A stretch of 64,000 nt of DNA from an uncultured Prevotellaceae bacterium. GTDB taxonomy: Bacteria; Bacteroidota; Bacteroidia; Bacteroidales; Bacteroidaceae. The stretch spans positions 112,986 to 176,985 of the forward strand of contig CACXMM010000003.1 in the NCBI GenBank assembly GCA_902768785.1, read 5' to 3'. Of this stretch, positions 1 to 7,931 are shown piece by piece. The notes beneath the pieces are model-generated. The model saw only the letters and a list, made by a program, of their open reading frames with translations. It searched no databases and had not been told where the DNA came from. A program made the translations under genes and the position numbers. The number at the start of each line of letters is the position of its first letter. Within the stretch, counting starts at the first letter, position 1.

Positions 1-599
1 ATAAAGGAATCTTGGCTGTGACCTCCGACTTGATAGCTCGCATGGATAGTGATGACATTGCAGTACCTAATCGGTTTAAACTGCAGGAACGGTTTCTGGA
101 GGAGCATCCCGAGATTGATATCGTGGGTGGATCCATGCAAGAGTTTGACGACGAGCATGAGTGCCTGAATGTACGGCACTACCCGCAGACACACGAAGAG
201 GTATGTAAGTATATCGTTAAGGCATGTCCGCTGGCGCATCCTGCCGTGATGATGCGGAAACGGATGTTTGACGAAGGACTGCAGTATGATGAGCGGTACC
301 GAATGAGTCAGGACATTAAGCTGTGGTATGATGCTATTTTGTCAGGATACAAGATAGCGAATCTCCCAGAGATCTGTCTGTTTTTCCGTCAACAGGGGGA
401 AGTGTTTAAGCGACGGAGTAGGGTGAAGGCTTGGAATGAGTTCAAGATATACATGAATGGGATCTATCGGATGCATGGCCTGTTCACCACTGCCTATCGT
501 TATCCCATCGCCCGCTACATCTTCCGTCACCTCCCTCCAAGTATGGTGAAGAGAATATATGAGAGTGGTATGCGGAAGAGGGTGCTTGAGAAGTCGTAA
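1..599 (+). CDS. Family 2 glycosyltransferase, 5' end outside the window
   Basis: The visible 195 or so residues are the body and C-terminus of a GT-A fold family 2 glycosyltransferase, which moves a sugar from a nucleotide donor during surface glycan synthesis. A DSDD metal/nucleotide-binding motif lies near the start of the visible part, followed by the usual PNR(F)xxQ segment and HPEIDIVGG. A later SQDIKLWYD segment fits the conserved acidic catalytic region. The reading frame is open to the window edge and homologues have about 40-70 residues before the DSDD, so the true start is upstream; the TTG at 12 is not a credible start. Donor and acceptor cannot be inferred. The gene is followed by a foldback repeat and then an acyltransferase gene, consistent with a polysaccharide locus. 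Confidence 0.85.
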   Translation, partial: KGILAVTSDLIARMDSDDIAVPNRFKLQERFLEEHPEIDIVGGSMQEFDDEHECLNVRHYPQTHEEVCKYIVKACPLAHPAVMMRKRMFDEGLQYDERYRMSQDIKLWYDAILSGYKIANLPEICLFFRQQGEVFKRRSRVKAWNEFKIYMNGIYRMHGLFTTAYRYPIARYIFRHLPPSMVKRIYESGMRKRVLEKS

Positions 600-913
600 G
601 CTCACACAGACACCATGTTTTAATCTCTCACAGATTCCTCAGATTCCACAGATTTTTCAGTCTGAACGGCTGGGCTAAGTTCACACAGATATCACAGATG
701 TTGTTAGCCTGTATGGCTAGATTCTTTTTTATGGGTCGTCCTTACGTCCTCAAAATCCATCAAATCTAACAGATAATCTATCAGATATGCTTAGAGTGAT
801 TTCTGCAATATTTGCGGGATCAATAATAATCTGTGCTATCTGTGTTATCTGAGAGAAAATTACAGTGTGAAATTATCGTTTTTTGAGATATAACCAATTC
901 TAGATATAGGATC
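600..913. repeat. Foldback of 9-bp TCTGTG-family repeats
   Basis: No gene is seen here. A left arm around 622-656 is made of CACAGATTn units and is complementary to a right arm around 824-858 made of AATCTGTGn units. A further partial left arm lies at 680-700, followed by an imperfect copy of the AGCC/GGCT palindrome (709-719). Spacing of the core hexamers is 9 bp. This is the simplest form of the element that recurs through the window. Confidence 0.75.
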
Positions 914-2395
914 TTGTTAGTTAATTCGATAGTTTTCTGTGCTTTCTTCCTCGTGGTCCTAGTACCCTATTTCAGCATCCTCAGGAGTAGTTCGAGATGG
1001 CAGAACCTGTGGGTTCTTGCTGCCTCGTACTTCTTCTATGGGTATGCGGATTGGAGGATGACCATACTCTTATTAATTGCTACCATAACCTTCTATGTTT
1101 TGGGGTTGGCAATTAATAAGGTTTCAAGATTTAAGTTTCAAGATTCAGGTAGATCATTACTCACTCCTAAAACATTAACTGCTTTAGGGGTTATTATCGG
1201 GGTAGGGATGCTGCTGTACTTCAAGTACATGAATTTCTTTATAGAGCAGTTTGCGGCGTTGCTCGGACTGATGGGATTGCATACCAACTGGAGCACATTC
1301 AATATCATCGTACCGATTGGCATCAGCTTCTTTACATTCAAACTGATTGCATACGTGGTTGAGGTGTATAAGGGGAATATGGAGCCATGCAGGGACTTCG
1401 TGACGTTCGCTGCCTATATCGCCTTCTTCCCAACCATCATGTCGGGACCGATTGACTCACCGAAGATGTTTATCCCTCAGTTGGAGAAACCACGTTGGTG
1501 GAACAACGAGATGGTCTTGGAAGGATTGAAGCGGGTGCTGTGGGGTATGTTCCTGAAGATGTGCATCGCGGATAAGATTTCTCCTTATACCGATTCGGTG
1601 TTCAATAACTACTATCATCATAGTGGTATCACCATCATCTTAGCTTCGGTGCTTTATACCTTCCAGATATATACAGATTTCTGTGGCTATTCAGAGATGG
1701 CCATTGGTGTGTCACAGGTGATGGGTATCAAAGTAACGGAGAACTTCCTTCGCCCGTATTTCGTAACGAACGTAGGAGATTTCTGGCGCAGGTGGCACAT
1801 GTCGTTGATGAATTGGTTCCGCGACTATATCTATTTCCCGTTGGGAGGAAGTCGGTGCTCGAAGGCAAGGATGTACTGGAACACAATGGTGGTGTTCATG
1901 GTGAGCGGACTGTGGCACGGGGCCAACTGGACGTTCATTATCTGGGGAGCGTATCACGGGGTGCTGGTGTGCTTGTATAAAATGACGAGGAAGGAGGAAG
2001 GACGAAGGAGGAATATTTCGAGGAGTGAGGAGTGTGGAGTGAGGAGTGAGAATAGTATTAAGCAATCCATATCGAAATATGGGGCGGTGTTGTTTGTGTT
2101 CGTATTGGTGACTATCGGATGGATGGTGTTCAGGTGTGACACGTTCCAGCAGTTCTTTGGGATGTTGGGACGGTTCACGGCACCGGGTGGACTGTTCTTC
2201 TCATGGGCGCTTACGGCAATCCTGCCGATAGGTATTATGTTGTTCAAGGAACTGAAGGACGAGGAGGGGTGGAACATCCATCTGCTCCACTCGAAGAACC
2301 TGTATGTGCAGGCGGTATCCATCGCTCTCCTCATCGTGTACATCTTCTACACAGGCGAGCTAAACGGCGCCCAGTTCATCTACTTCCAATTTTAG
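914..2395 (+). CDS. MBOAT family membrane O-acyltransferase (AlgI/DltB-like)
   Basis: Membrane-bound O-acyltransferase of 493 residues, the type that passes acyl groups, usually acetyl, to extracytoplasmic polysaccharide with an SGNH partner. Many hydrophobic segments span the protein. The family signature with the catalytic His (GLWHGANW, residues about 331-338) is present, as is the DFCGYSEMAIG segment near residue 260 typical of AlgI-like proteins. TTG is the chosen start because the N-terminus MLVNSIVF matches the family's usual opening. The loop at about residues 357-385 is encoded by low-complexity repeat DNA (positions 1984-2062) shared with intergenic elements elsewhere, so the loop is longer than usual; another small repeat-like stretch lies near residues 73-85. 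The SGNH-like gene downstream is probably its partner. Confidence 0.88.
   Translation: MLVNSIVFCAFFLVVLVPYFSILRSSSRWQNLWVLAASYFFYGYADWRMTILLLIATITFYVLGLAINKVSRFKFQDSGRSLLTPKTLTALGVIIGVGMLLYFKYMNFFIEQFAALLGLMGLHTNWSTFNIIVPIGISFFTFKLIAYVVEVYKGNMEPCRDFVTFAAYIAFFPTIMSGPIDSPKMFIPQLEKPRWWNNEMVLEGLKRVLWGMFLKMCIADKISPYTDSVFNNYYHHSGITIILASVLYTFQIYTDFCGYSEMAIGVSQVMGIKVTENFLRPYFVTNVGDFWRRWHMSLMNWFRDYIYFPLGGSRCSKARMYWNTMVVFMVSGLWHGANWTFIIWGAYHGVLVCLYKMTRKEEGRRRNISRSEECGVRSENSIKQSISKYGAVLFVFVLVTIGWMVFRCDTFQQFFGMLGRFTAPGGLFFSWALTAILPIGIMLFKELKDEEGWNIHLLHSKNLYVQAVSIALLIVYIFYTGELNGAQFIYFQF
1984..2062 (+). repeat. Intergenic-type repeat inserted in frame in the MBOAT gene
   Basis: This stretch of coding DNA consists of GGAAGGA units followed by 7-bp GGAGTGT/GGAGTGA units and then GAGAATAGTA. 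The same arms and edge sequence occur in intergenic foldbacks near 17955, 18613, 22529 and 27889. The reading frame stays open across it. It falls in a predicted cytoplasmic loop between membrane segments, where added residues should be tolerated. Confidence 0.75.
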
Positions 2396-2428
2396 TAAGC
2401 TCTCACAGAACAACTTTTTATAATAATC

Positions 2429-2520
2429 TCTCACAGATGTCACAGATGCCACAGATTTTTAAAAATACAACTGGCGGAAGAGCAGAATCTGTGTAATCTG
2501 TGCAATCTGTGAGCAATTTT
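2429..2520. repeat. TCTGTG-family foldback upstream of GxxExxY copy 1
   Basis: Left arm 2429-2460 (CACAGAT units) and right arm 2486-2520 (AATCTGTGn units) are complementary and phased at 9 bp. The right arm runs to within 6 bp of the following GxxExxY start codon. A direct copy of this right arm follows the gene at 2898-2931. Confidence 0.8.
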
Positions 2521-2525
2521 TAATT

Positions 2526-2897
2526 ATGACAATTAACGAAATATCTTACGAAATCCGTGGAGCAATCTTTGATGTGTATAACGAGCTTGGTCCTGGCCTT
2601 TTGGAATCTGTTTATGAAGAGGCTCTTGTATATGAACTGCAAAGCCGAGGCTTAAAAGTAGATCGCCAAAGAATCGTACCTGTTGTTTATAAAGGCGTGG
2701 CTTTAAATACAGAACTCCGTTTGGATTTATTGGTTGAAGATAAAGTCATCATAGAACTTAAGAGTGTTAAGGAATTGCAGGATATTCATTATAAACAAAC
2801 TTTGACTTATTGCAAGTTACTTGATGTTCGATTAGGCATTCTTGTCAACTTTAATACAGATAGTATAATAGATAACATACGTAGAGTAGCAAATTGA
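2526..2897 (+). CDS. GxxExxY protein, copy 1 (PD-(D/E)XK-like)
   Basis: Small protein of 123 residues of the GxxExxY family; the signature is GLLESVY near residues 25-31. A later LDLLV...IELKS pattern (residues about 69-82) fits a PD-(D/E)XK nuclease core, so nucleic-acid cleavage or binding is possible, but the function of the family is not known to me. The gene sits between direct copies of the right arm of a 9-bp TCTGTG repeat and separates the MBOAT gene from its likely SGNH partner, in the same orientation. It looks like a later arrival in an older two-gene unit. The stop codon overlaps the downstream repeat region. Confidence 0.85.
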   Translation: MTINEISYEIRGAIFDVYNELGPGLLESVYEEALVYELQSRGLKVDRQRIVPVVYKGVALNTELRLDLLVEDKVIIELKSVKELQDIHYKQTLTYCKLLDVRLGILVNFNTDSIIDNIRRVAN

Positions 2898-2931
2898 AAT
2901 CTGTGAAATCTGTGCAATCTGTGAGAAAAAT
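2898..2931 (+). repeat. Right-arm TCTGTG repeat following GxxExxY copy 1
   Basis: Three AATCTGTGn units at 9-bp spacing, ending GAGAAAAAT. It is a direct repeat of the arm at 2486-2520. It overlaps the candidate start codons of the next gene: TTG 2894 and GTG at 2903, 2912 and 2921 are all in one frame because the period is a multiple of three. Confidence 0.8.
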
Positions 2932-3811
2932 AATATTTATAGCTATCATTTTGGCAATTGTGCTCGGCGCGGATCTACTGATCGGTGCGGTCACGAAGAG
3001 TGCGATCGTGAACGTGAGGGATGTGGGTGTGAACCAGACGAATACGGTTCAGGCATTCTTCAAACGGAAGGCTGATCTGTTGATCCTTGGTCCCTCTACG
3101 GCGAACCACCACTTTGACTGTCAGATCCTGAAGGACTCCTTAGGTATGACCTGCTATAATGCGGGGCGTGACGGACAGAACATTATCTATAACGCCATGG
3201 TGCTGGATGCGTTCCTTACACGGTGTACACCCAAGATGGTGGTGGTGGATGTGGGCTCGTCATCGTTGTCGGATGTGTGGATGTCTGCCCTCAATGATTT
3301 CAATTGCTACTATGGAGTCCTGAAGCCGATAGATGACATCCTGGATTCCATTGGCACACCCATTGATAGAATCAAACGACTGTCAGGTATCTACCGTTAT
3401 AACAAGACGTGGGAGTGGTTACTGAATGCAAAAATGGCGAAGGAGGTGGCTGACTTAGACGGCTACCGGCCGATGCCGGTGAATGCCGATACGCATTTTT
3501 CGGCAAAGGTGCAGCAGGAGAAGTTCCTGATTAATCAGAAATGCTTGCACTACCTGAATCATATTGTTCAGACTTGCCAGAAGAATAATATCCGGATGAT
3601 TCTTACTCATTCACCCTCATTGATCATCGGTAAGGGGAACTTCATACCTGAGGTAAAAGCGTATGCGTCCAAGAAAGGATTGGAATTCTATAACTGGAAT
3701 GGCGATTCGGTATATACGAATCATCCCGAACTGTTCTATGATATGACGCACCTGAATCAGGAAGGGGCGAAGGTGTTCACAAGGGATTTTATAAAGAAGG
3801 TAAAGGAGTGA
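2921..3811 (+). CDS. SGNH/GDSL hydrolase-like exported protein
   Basis: Protein of about 296 residues with an N-terminal membrane anchor or signal segment (IIFIAIILAIVLGADLLIG). It has a GPSTANHHFD block near residue 50 that carries the SGNH Ser, and a C-terminal DMTHLNQEGA block with the Asp-x-x-His pair. Such proteins act outside the cytoplasm with an MBOAT partner to acylate glycans. I chose GTG 2921 because it gives a compact N-terminus (MRKIIFIA). The alternative TTG 2894 would add nine residues wholly encoded by the 9-bp repeat. Substrate is unknown. Confidence 0.75.
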   Translation: MRKIIFIAIILAIVLGADLLIGAVTKSAIVNVRDVGVNQTNTVQAFFKRKADLLILGPSTANHHFDCQILKDSLGMTCYNAGRDGQNIIYNAMVLDAFLTRCTPKMVVVDVGSSSLSDVWMSALNDFNCYYGVLKPIDDILDSIGTPIDRIKRLSGIYRYNKTWEWLLNAKMAKEVADLDGYRPMPVNADTHFSAKVQQEKFLINQKCLHYLNHIVQTCQKNNIRMILTHSPSLIIGKGNFIPEVKAYASKKGLEFYNWNGDSVYTNHPELFYDMTHLNQEGAKVFTRDFIKKVKE

Positions 3812-3848
3812 AACGCTTCTGTTGATAGCCTGGTAAACTGTTGATATT

Positions 3849-4223
3849 TCTCACAGATCCCTCAGATAACACAGATTTTTCAGCCTATACGGCTGTTGCC
3901 TTTTAAAACCTCACACAGAAAGCACGGATACCACAGATATTTTTCAGCCTGTACGGCTGGGTTGTTGAACACGAATAGCACGAATTACTCGAATATAGCC
4001 TGTACGGCTAATGATAGGGTCACACAGAAAGCACGAAACAGAAATGAGCCTGTACGGCTGAAAGATTTAAAGTCCCGCAGAAAACGCAGAGATTGCAGAA
4101 ACGCCTGTACGGCTAATGATAATCTCACACAGAAAGCACGGATACCACAGAAATTTTTCAGCCTGTACGGCTGGGGGGTGAACACGAATTACACGAATAG
4201 CACGAATAAGAGCCTGTACGGCT
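3849..4223. repeat. Mosaic array of CACAGAT, CACGAAT and AGCCTGTACGGCT modules
   Basis: This gap holds no credible gene. Modules alternate: TCACACAGAnn/CACAGAT runs, CACGAATnn runs with 9-bp period, and the palindromic 13-mer AGCCTGTACGGCT, seen at 3882 (variant), 3946, 3997, 4047, 4102 (variant), 4160 and 4211. These are left-hand halves of the composite foldbacks seen whole at 11904, 16380 and 23393; the matching right halves are mostly absent here. Open frames across the array are by-products of the 9-bp period. Confidence 0.8.
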
Positions 4224-4232
4224 AAAGGGGAA

Positions 4233-4322
4233 AATCTGCAGGATCTGCGTAATCTGCATGCCAGAATAAATACTTAGATATGTTGGTTTAAGTCATGCAG
4301 ATCTCGCAGATTTCGCAGATAT
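4233..4322. repeat. Foldback site 1 of the cassette-like array
   Basis: Right arm 4233-4260 (AATCTGCnn units ending CATG), a 33-bp spacer with AAATA and GTTGG motifs, and left arm 4294-4322 (CATGCAGATCTCGCAGAT). The arms are inverted repeats of each other, so the site can fold. Eight such complete sites occur between 4233 and 11822. Confidence 0.8.
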
Positions 4323-4415
4323 ATATTTATAACGGAATAAACAGAAATAAACGGAAGAACGGAAATTTCTGTGTGAGGTCATATTCGTGTTCGTCATAAT
4401 CTTTTTGGATAATTC

Positions 4416-4447
4416 TTTGGAAGATTAGATAAAAGGTTGTATATTTG
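4416..4447 (+). promoter_or_regulatory. Promoter of ATPase gene 1
   Basis: TTTG at 4416-4419 and TATATTTG at 4440-4447 are 20 bp apart, a good match to the Bacteroidetes -33/-7 pattern. The start codon at 4516 lies about 65 bp downstream. Confidence 0.75.
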
Positions 4448-4515
4448 CAGCGAAATAGCCATTTCGGAAATGGCTGTTGCGGAAGTTAAGGTTCAATATT
4501 ACAACGATTTACAAC

Positions 4516-5835
4516 ATGAGATTCTACGACAGAGAACAAGAAATATCCTTCTTGAGAGAGACTCGGGACGCGGCAGAGAAGGTGGCTCGCTTTACAGTGG
4601 TGACCGGCCGGAGGCGTATCGGCAAGACTACGCTCATTAGGGAGGCTTACAAGGATGAGTCCTTTGTGTATTTCTTCGTGGCCAGGAAGGCGGAATCGGA
4701 CTTGTGCGAGGCGTATCAGGAGGAAATCAGTGAGAAGCTGGGCATCCCCACACTTGGCAGCAGCAGGCACTTCAGTGAGATATTCCGCTACTTGATGCAG
4801 CTGTCGCAGACCAAGAGCTTTACATTGGTGATAGACGAGTTCCAGGATTTTTTTCGGGTGAACAAGGCTGTATACAGCGAAATGCAGAACATCTGGGATG
4901 AGTATGAGAAAACATCGAAGATTAATTTGGTGGTGTGCGGCAGTATCTACTCGCTCATGCAGAAAATATTCAAGAACAAGAAAGAGCCTCTGTATGGAAG
5001 GAATACCGCTGAATTGAGGGTGAAACCTTTCAAGCCTTCGGTGCTGAAGCAGATTATGGCGGATGCTAAGCCTGGCTACAGTAAGGAGGATCTGTTGGCC
5101 ATGTTCACCTTTACGGGTGGTGTGGCTAAATACGTGGGTCAGCTGGTAGATGGTGGCGCTCTTGACAAGGATTCCATGATTCGGTACATCATCGGCCCCA
5201 ATTCGACTTTCCTGAACGAGGGTAAGAACAACCTGATAGAGGAGTTTGGCAAAGACTACGGCATCTATTTCTCCATTCTTTCGTGCATAGCCAGAGGTAA
5301 GAACACTCGCAGCGAGATTGAGGATGTGATAGGCAAGGAGGTTGGGGGATACCTGACCAACCTGACTGATGAGTATGAATTGATAAGCAAGCGACAGCCT
5401 CTGTTTGAGAAGAGTACGAACAAGAATGTGCGCTATGAACTGGACGATGTGTTCTACAGTTTCTGGTTCCGCTTTGTCTTCAAGTACAACTATATCATTG
5501 AGATTGAAAACTATGGCAAGCTACAGGAGATCATCGGGCGCGACTACAGTACGTTCAGCGGACTGATGTTGGAACGGTATTTCCAACGTGTGGCGATGGA
5601 ATCGGGTGAGTTTACCCGTCTTGGCCGTTGGTGGGATAGACGGGGTGAAAACGAGATTGACATGATTGCTGAGGATGAGTTGAATGACCGCGTGGTATTC
5701 TACGAGATCAAACGCCAGGCAGAGGAAATTAGCATCGGTGTCCTGAAGCAGCGGGCAGAGGTGATGCTACAGGCGACTCACCAGTTCAAGAAGTATGATG
5801 TATCATACAAGGGACTGTCGATGGAGGAGATGTAA
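4516..5835 (+). CDS. P-loop ATPase 1 with C-terminal DUF234/PD-(D/E)XK-like domain
   Basis: ATPase of about 439 residues of the archaeal-type ATPase family (AAA_35/ATPase_2). It has Walker A GRRRIGKTT near residues 31-39, Walker B LVIDEFQDF near 105-113, a sensor-like VVCGS segment, a winged-helix middle, and a C-terminal EIDMIAE...YEIKRQ block that fits a PD-(D/E)XK nuclease core. Start ATG 4516 gives the typical opening MRFYDREQEI; the longer frame from TTG 4477 overlaps the leader. Such proteins are widespread in Bacteroidetes and archaea, with no settled function. The gene has its own promoter and lies between foldback sites 1 and 2, so it resembles a cassette. Confidence 0.85.
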   Translation: MRFYDREQEISFLRETRDAAEKVARFTVVTGRRRIGKTTLIREAYKDESFVYFFVARKAESDLCEAYQEEISEKLGIPTLGSSRHFSEIFRYLMQLSQTKSFTLVIDEFQDFFRVNKAVYSEMQNIWDEYEKTSKINLVVCGSIYSLMQKIFKNKKEPLYGRNTAELRVKPFKPSVLKQIMADAKPGYSKEDLLAMFTFTGGVAKYVGQLVDGGALDKDSMIRYIIGPNSTFLNEGKNNLIEEFGKDYGIYFSILSCIARGKNTRSEIEDVIGKEVGGYLTNLTDEYELISKRQPLFEKSTNKNVRYELDDVFYSFWFRFVFKYNYIIEIENYGKLQEIIGRDYSTFSGLMLERYFQRVAMESGEFTRLGRWWDRRGENEIDMIAEDELNDRVVFYEIKRQAEEISIGVLKQRAEVMLQATHQFKKYDVSYKGLSMEEM

Positions 5836-5867
5836 ATATAGACAAAAGTTTTTTTTAGACATAAAAT

Positions 5868-5962
5868 ATCTGCTGAATCTGCGTAATCTGCATGCGCAAA
5901 TAAATACTATTTATATGTGTTGTGTTCAAGTCATGCAGATCTCGCAGATTTAGCAGATATAT
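5868..5962. repeat. Foldback site 2 of the cassette-like array
   Basis: Right arm 5868-5894, 37-bp spacer, left arm 5932-5962. The DNA just before the right arm (TTTTTAGACA then AAATATCTGC) is shared with the 3' flank of ATPase gene 4 at 11599-11620, so the two ATPase cassettes have the same end. Confidence 0.8.
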
Positions 5963-6217
5963 AATCAGCCTGTACGGCTGGGGCCTTTTAAAATCTCACA
6001 CAGATACCACAGATACCACAGATATTTTTCAGCCTGTACGGCTGAAGGGGTTTTGAACACGGATTGCACGAATCGCACGGATGTAGCCTGTACGGCTCCT
6101 TTTACAATCTCACACAGATACCACGGATATCACAGATGTTTTTCAGCCTGTACGGCTGAAGGGTTGGTGAACACGAATTGCACGAATGCGAATATAGCCT
6201 GTACGGCTAAAGGGGGT
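5963..6217. repeat. Mosaic repeat array between foldback sites 2 and 3
   Basis: No gene. AGCCTGTACGGCT occurs at 5967, 6031, 6085, 6145 and 6196, separated by CACAGATACn, CACGAATnn and CACGGATnn runs. Only left-hand halves of the composite foldback are present. Confidence 0.8.
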
Positions 6218-6315
6218 AATCTGCAAAATCTGCGTAATCTGCATGCCAAATAAATAAAAAAGAAACAAGTTCTTGGAGTTTATCGTCATGCGGATCTGAC
6301 GGATTTAGCAGATAT
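6218..6315. repeat. Foldback site 3 of the cassette-like array
   Basis: Right arm 6218-6245, 41-bp spacer, left arm 6287-6315. This left arm is the most diverged (CATGCGGATCTGACGGAT), yet keeps the 9-bp phase. Confidence 0.75.
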
Positions 6316-6426
6316 ATCAGCCAAGGCAGATAGTACTAAAAGGAGTAGATGATAAGTTTGCTTTCTTGCTAAATTCCGAAAATATTATAATAATTTTGGA
6401 TTCAATTCCAAAAATCTTAAAGAATA

Positions 6427-6458
6427 TTTGGAATTTCTCAATTATTTAGTTACTTTTG
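6427..6458 (+). promoter_or_regulatory. Promoter of ATPase gene 2
   Basis: TTTG at 6427-6430 and TACTTTTG at 6451-6458, 20 bp apart, 26 bp before the start codon. Confidence 0.75.
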
Positions 6459-6483
6459 TCAACGAAAACAAATCAGTGATGTC

Positions 6484-7608
6484 ATGATACACAGAACGCT
6501 TGAGAATAAACTGAAGCAGTTGTTAGGTTCTCCCAAAGCAATCATAGTAATGGGAGCACGTCAAGTTGGCAAATCTACGTTATTACATGCTCTGTTCGAT
6601 TCATACGATGATGTGATATGGATGAATGGCGACGACCCCGATGTCCAGGAACTGTTTAATAAGATGACCTCTACTCGATTGAAGGCTATTGTTGGTAACA
6701 GACGATTTCTGGTAATAGATGAGGCACAACGCATACAAGATATCGGAATGAAACTGAAATTAGTGACCGATCAAATAGTTGGTGTGCAGACCATAGCTAC
6801 GGGGAGTAGTTCGTTTGAACTGGCTAGCAAAGTAAATGAACCCTTGACAGGACGGAAACGTGAATTTCGCATGTTCCCACTCACTTTCAGTGAGATGGTA
6901 GCCCATGCCAATCTGCTTGAAGAGATGCGGATGATACCCCATCGGATGGTTTTCGGCTACTATCCAGAAGTGGTGTGTAATCCAGGTGAAGAACATATTG
7001 TGTTGAAGGAACTGACCAATCGCTATCTTTACCGTGACATCCTTTCGCTTGATGGCATTGGCAAACCAGAAAAGTTGTCAAAATTGCTACAAGCCTTAGC
7101 ATATCAAATAGGAAATCAAGTGAGTTACAATGAAATTGGAAAACTGATTGGTCTTGACTCCAAGACCGTTGAGCGCTATATTGATATTCTTGAGAAGTCA
7201 TATATTGTATTTCGTCTTGGCAGTTTTAGTCGTAATCTTCGCAACGAACTGAAAAGCAGTCGAAAAGTGTTCTTTTGGGATTTGGGCATACGTAATGCCG
7301 TCATTGGAAATCTCTCACAGGTTGAAAGTCGTACGGATGTTGGAGCTTTATGGGAGAATTATTGCATTGCCGAGCGCATGAAACAACTCTATTATAATGA
7401 CAGTATCTCTTTGTCATGGTTTTGGCGTACTCAACAGCAAAAGGAAATAGACTATCTGGAAGACCGTAACGGACAAATTCATGCCTATGAGTTCAAGTGG
7501 AACGATCATAAGAGTACCACTAAGTGTCCTGCTGCTTTCTCTGCTGCCTATCCATCCGCATCATTCCAAGTTGTAACTCCTCAAAGTGTCGATGCATTCC
7601 TTTTGTAA
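6484..7608 (+). CDS. AAA_14 ATPase with DUF4143 domain (ATPase 2)
   Basis: ATPase of 374 residues. Walker A GARQVGKST lies near residues 24-32, Walker B FLVIDEAQRI near 78-87, the ATGSSSFEL sensor block near 104-112, and the DUF4143 region follows. A C-terminal EIDYLED...YEFKW pattern (about 320-338) matches the PD-(D/E)XK-like end of this family. Its function is unsettled; proposals include ATP-driven nucleic-acid handling. It is monocistronic with a strong promoter, and repeats lie on both sides. No right arm follows it, so the cassette boundary is incomplete on that side. Confidence 0.87.
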   Translation: MIHRTLENKLKQLLGSPKAIIVMGARQVGKSTLLHALFDSYDDVIWMNGDDPDVQELFNKMTSTRLKAIVGNRRFLVIDEAQRIQDIGMKLKLVTDQIVGVQTIATGSSSFELASKVNEPLTGRKREFRMFPLTFSEMVAHANLLEEMRMIPHRMVFGYYPEVVCNPGEEHIVLKELTNRYLYRDILSLDGIGKPEKLSKLLQALAYQIGNQVSYNEIGKLIGLDSKTVERYIDILEKSYIVFRLGSFSRNLRNELKSSRKVFFWDLGIRNAVIGNLSQVESRTDVGALWENYCIAERMKQLYYNDSISLSWFWRTQQQKEIDYLEDRNGQIHAYEFKWNDHKSTTKCPAAFSAAYPSASFQVVTPQSVDAFLL

Positions 7609-7805
7609 ATATACATAAGAACATAAGTCATGCAGATCTCGCTGATTTAGCAGAAATATAATCAGCCTGTACGGCTGGGTTGTGGAACACGAATTACACG
7701 AATAGCACGAATACAGCCTGTACGGCTGTTGCCTTTTAAAATCTCACACAGAAAGCACGGATACCACAGATATTTTTCAGCCTGTACGGCTGTTCCTGAA
7801 ATCCA
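7609..7805. repeat. Left arm plus mosaic repeat array after ATPase 2
   Basis: A solitary left arm (CATGCAGATCTCGCTGAT) begins at 7629. It is followed by AGCCTGTACGGCT copies at 7664, 7715 and 7779 among CACGAATnn and CACAGATnn runs. No gene is present. Confidence 0.78.
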
Positions 7806-7814
7806 TAGAGTTTT

Positions 7815-7842
7815 AAAATGGGGTATAAAAGTATATTATAGC
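7815..7842 (+). repeat. Terminal fragment of dispersed element K
   Basis: This matches the right end of the roughly 215-bp dispersed element at 9894-10110 (GGGGTcTAAAAGTATAT then ATAGCC) with two small changes. Only the end is present. Confidence 0.65.
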
Positions 7843-7906
7843 CTTTCCCTTTGTTAATTAAGATGAAATCATTGGGTGTTTATGGTTTTATTACGATTAT
7901 AATTAT

Positions 7907-7914
7907 TATATTTG
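7907..7914 (+). promoter_or_regulatory. -7 box of ATPase gene 3
   Basis: TATATTTG lies 17 bp before the start codon; no clear TTTG -33 box is seen at the right distance, so the leader would be short and the promoter possibly weak. Confidence 0.6.
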
Positions 7915-7931
7915 CAATAAAATTTTAAGAT

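Noticed and set aside
3849-4223. CRISPR array from regularly recurring AGCCTGTACGGCT
   Set aside because: Spacing is irregular, the intervening DNA is itself repetitive rather than unique, and no cas genes are present.
3896-4225. Open frames across the mosaic repeats (also 6053-6253, 9017-9241, 9135-9359, 11543-11758)
   Set aside because: They only translate 9-bp repeats, where no stop arises because the period is a multiple of three.
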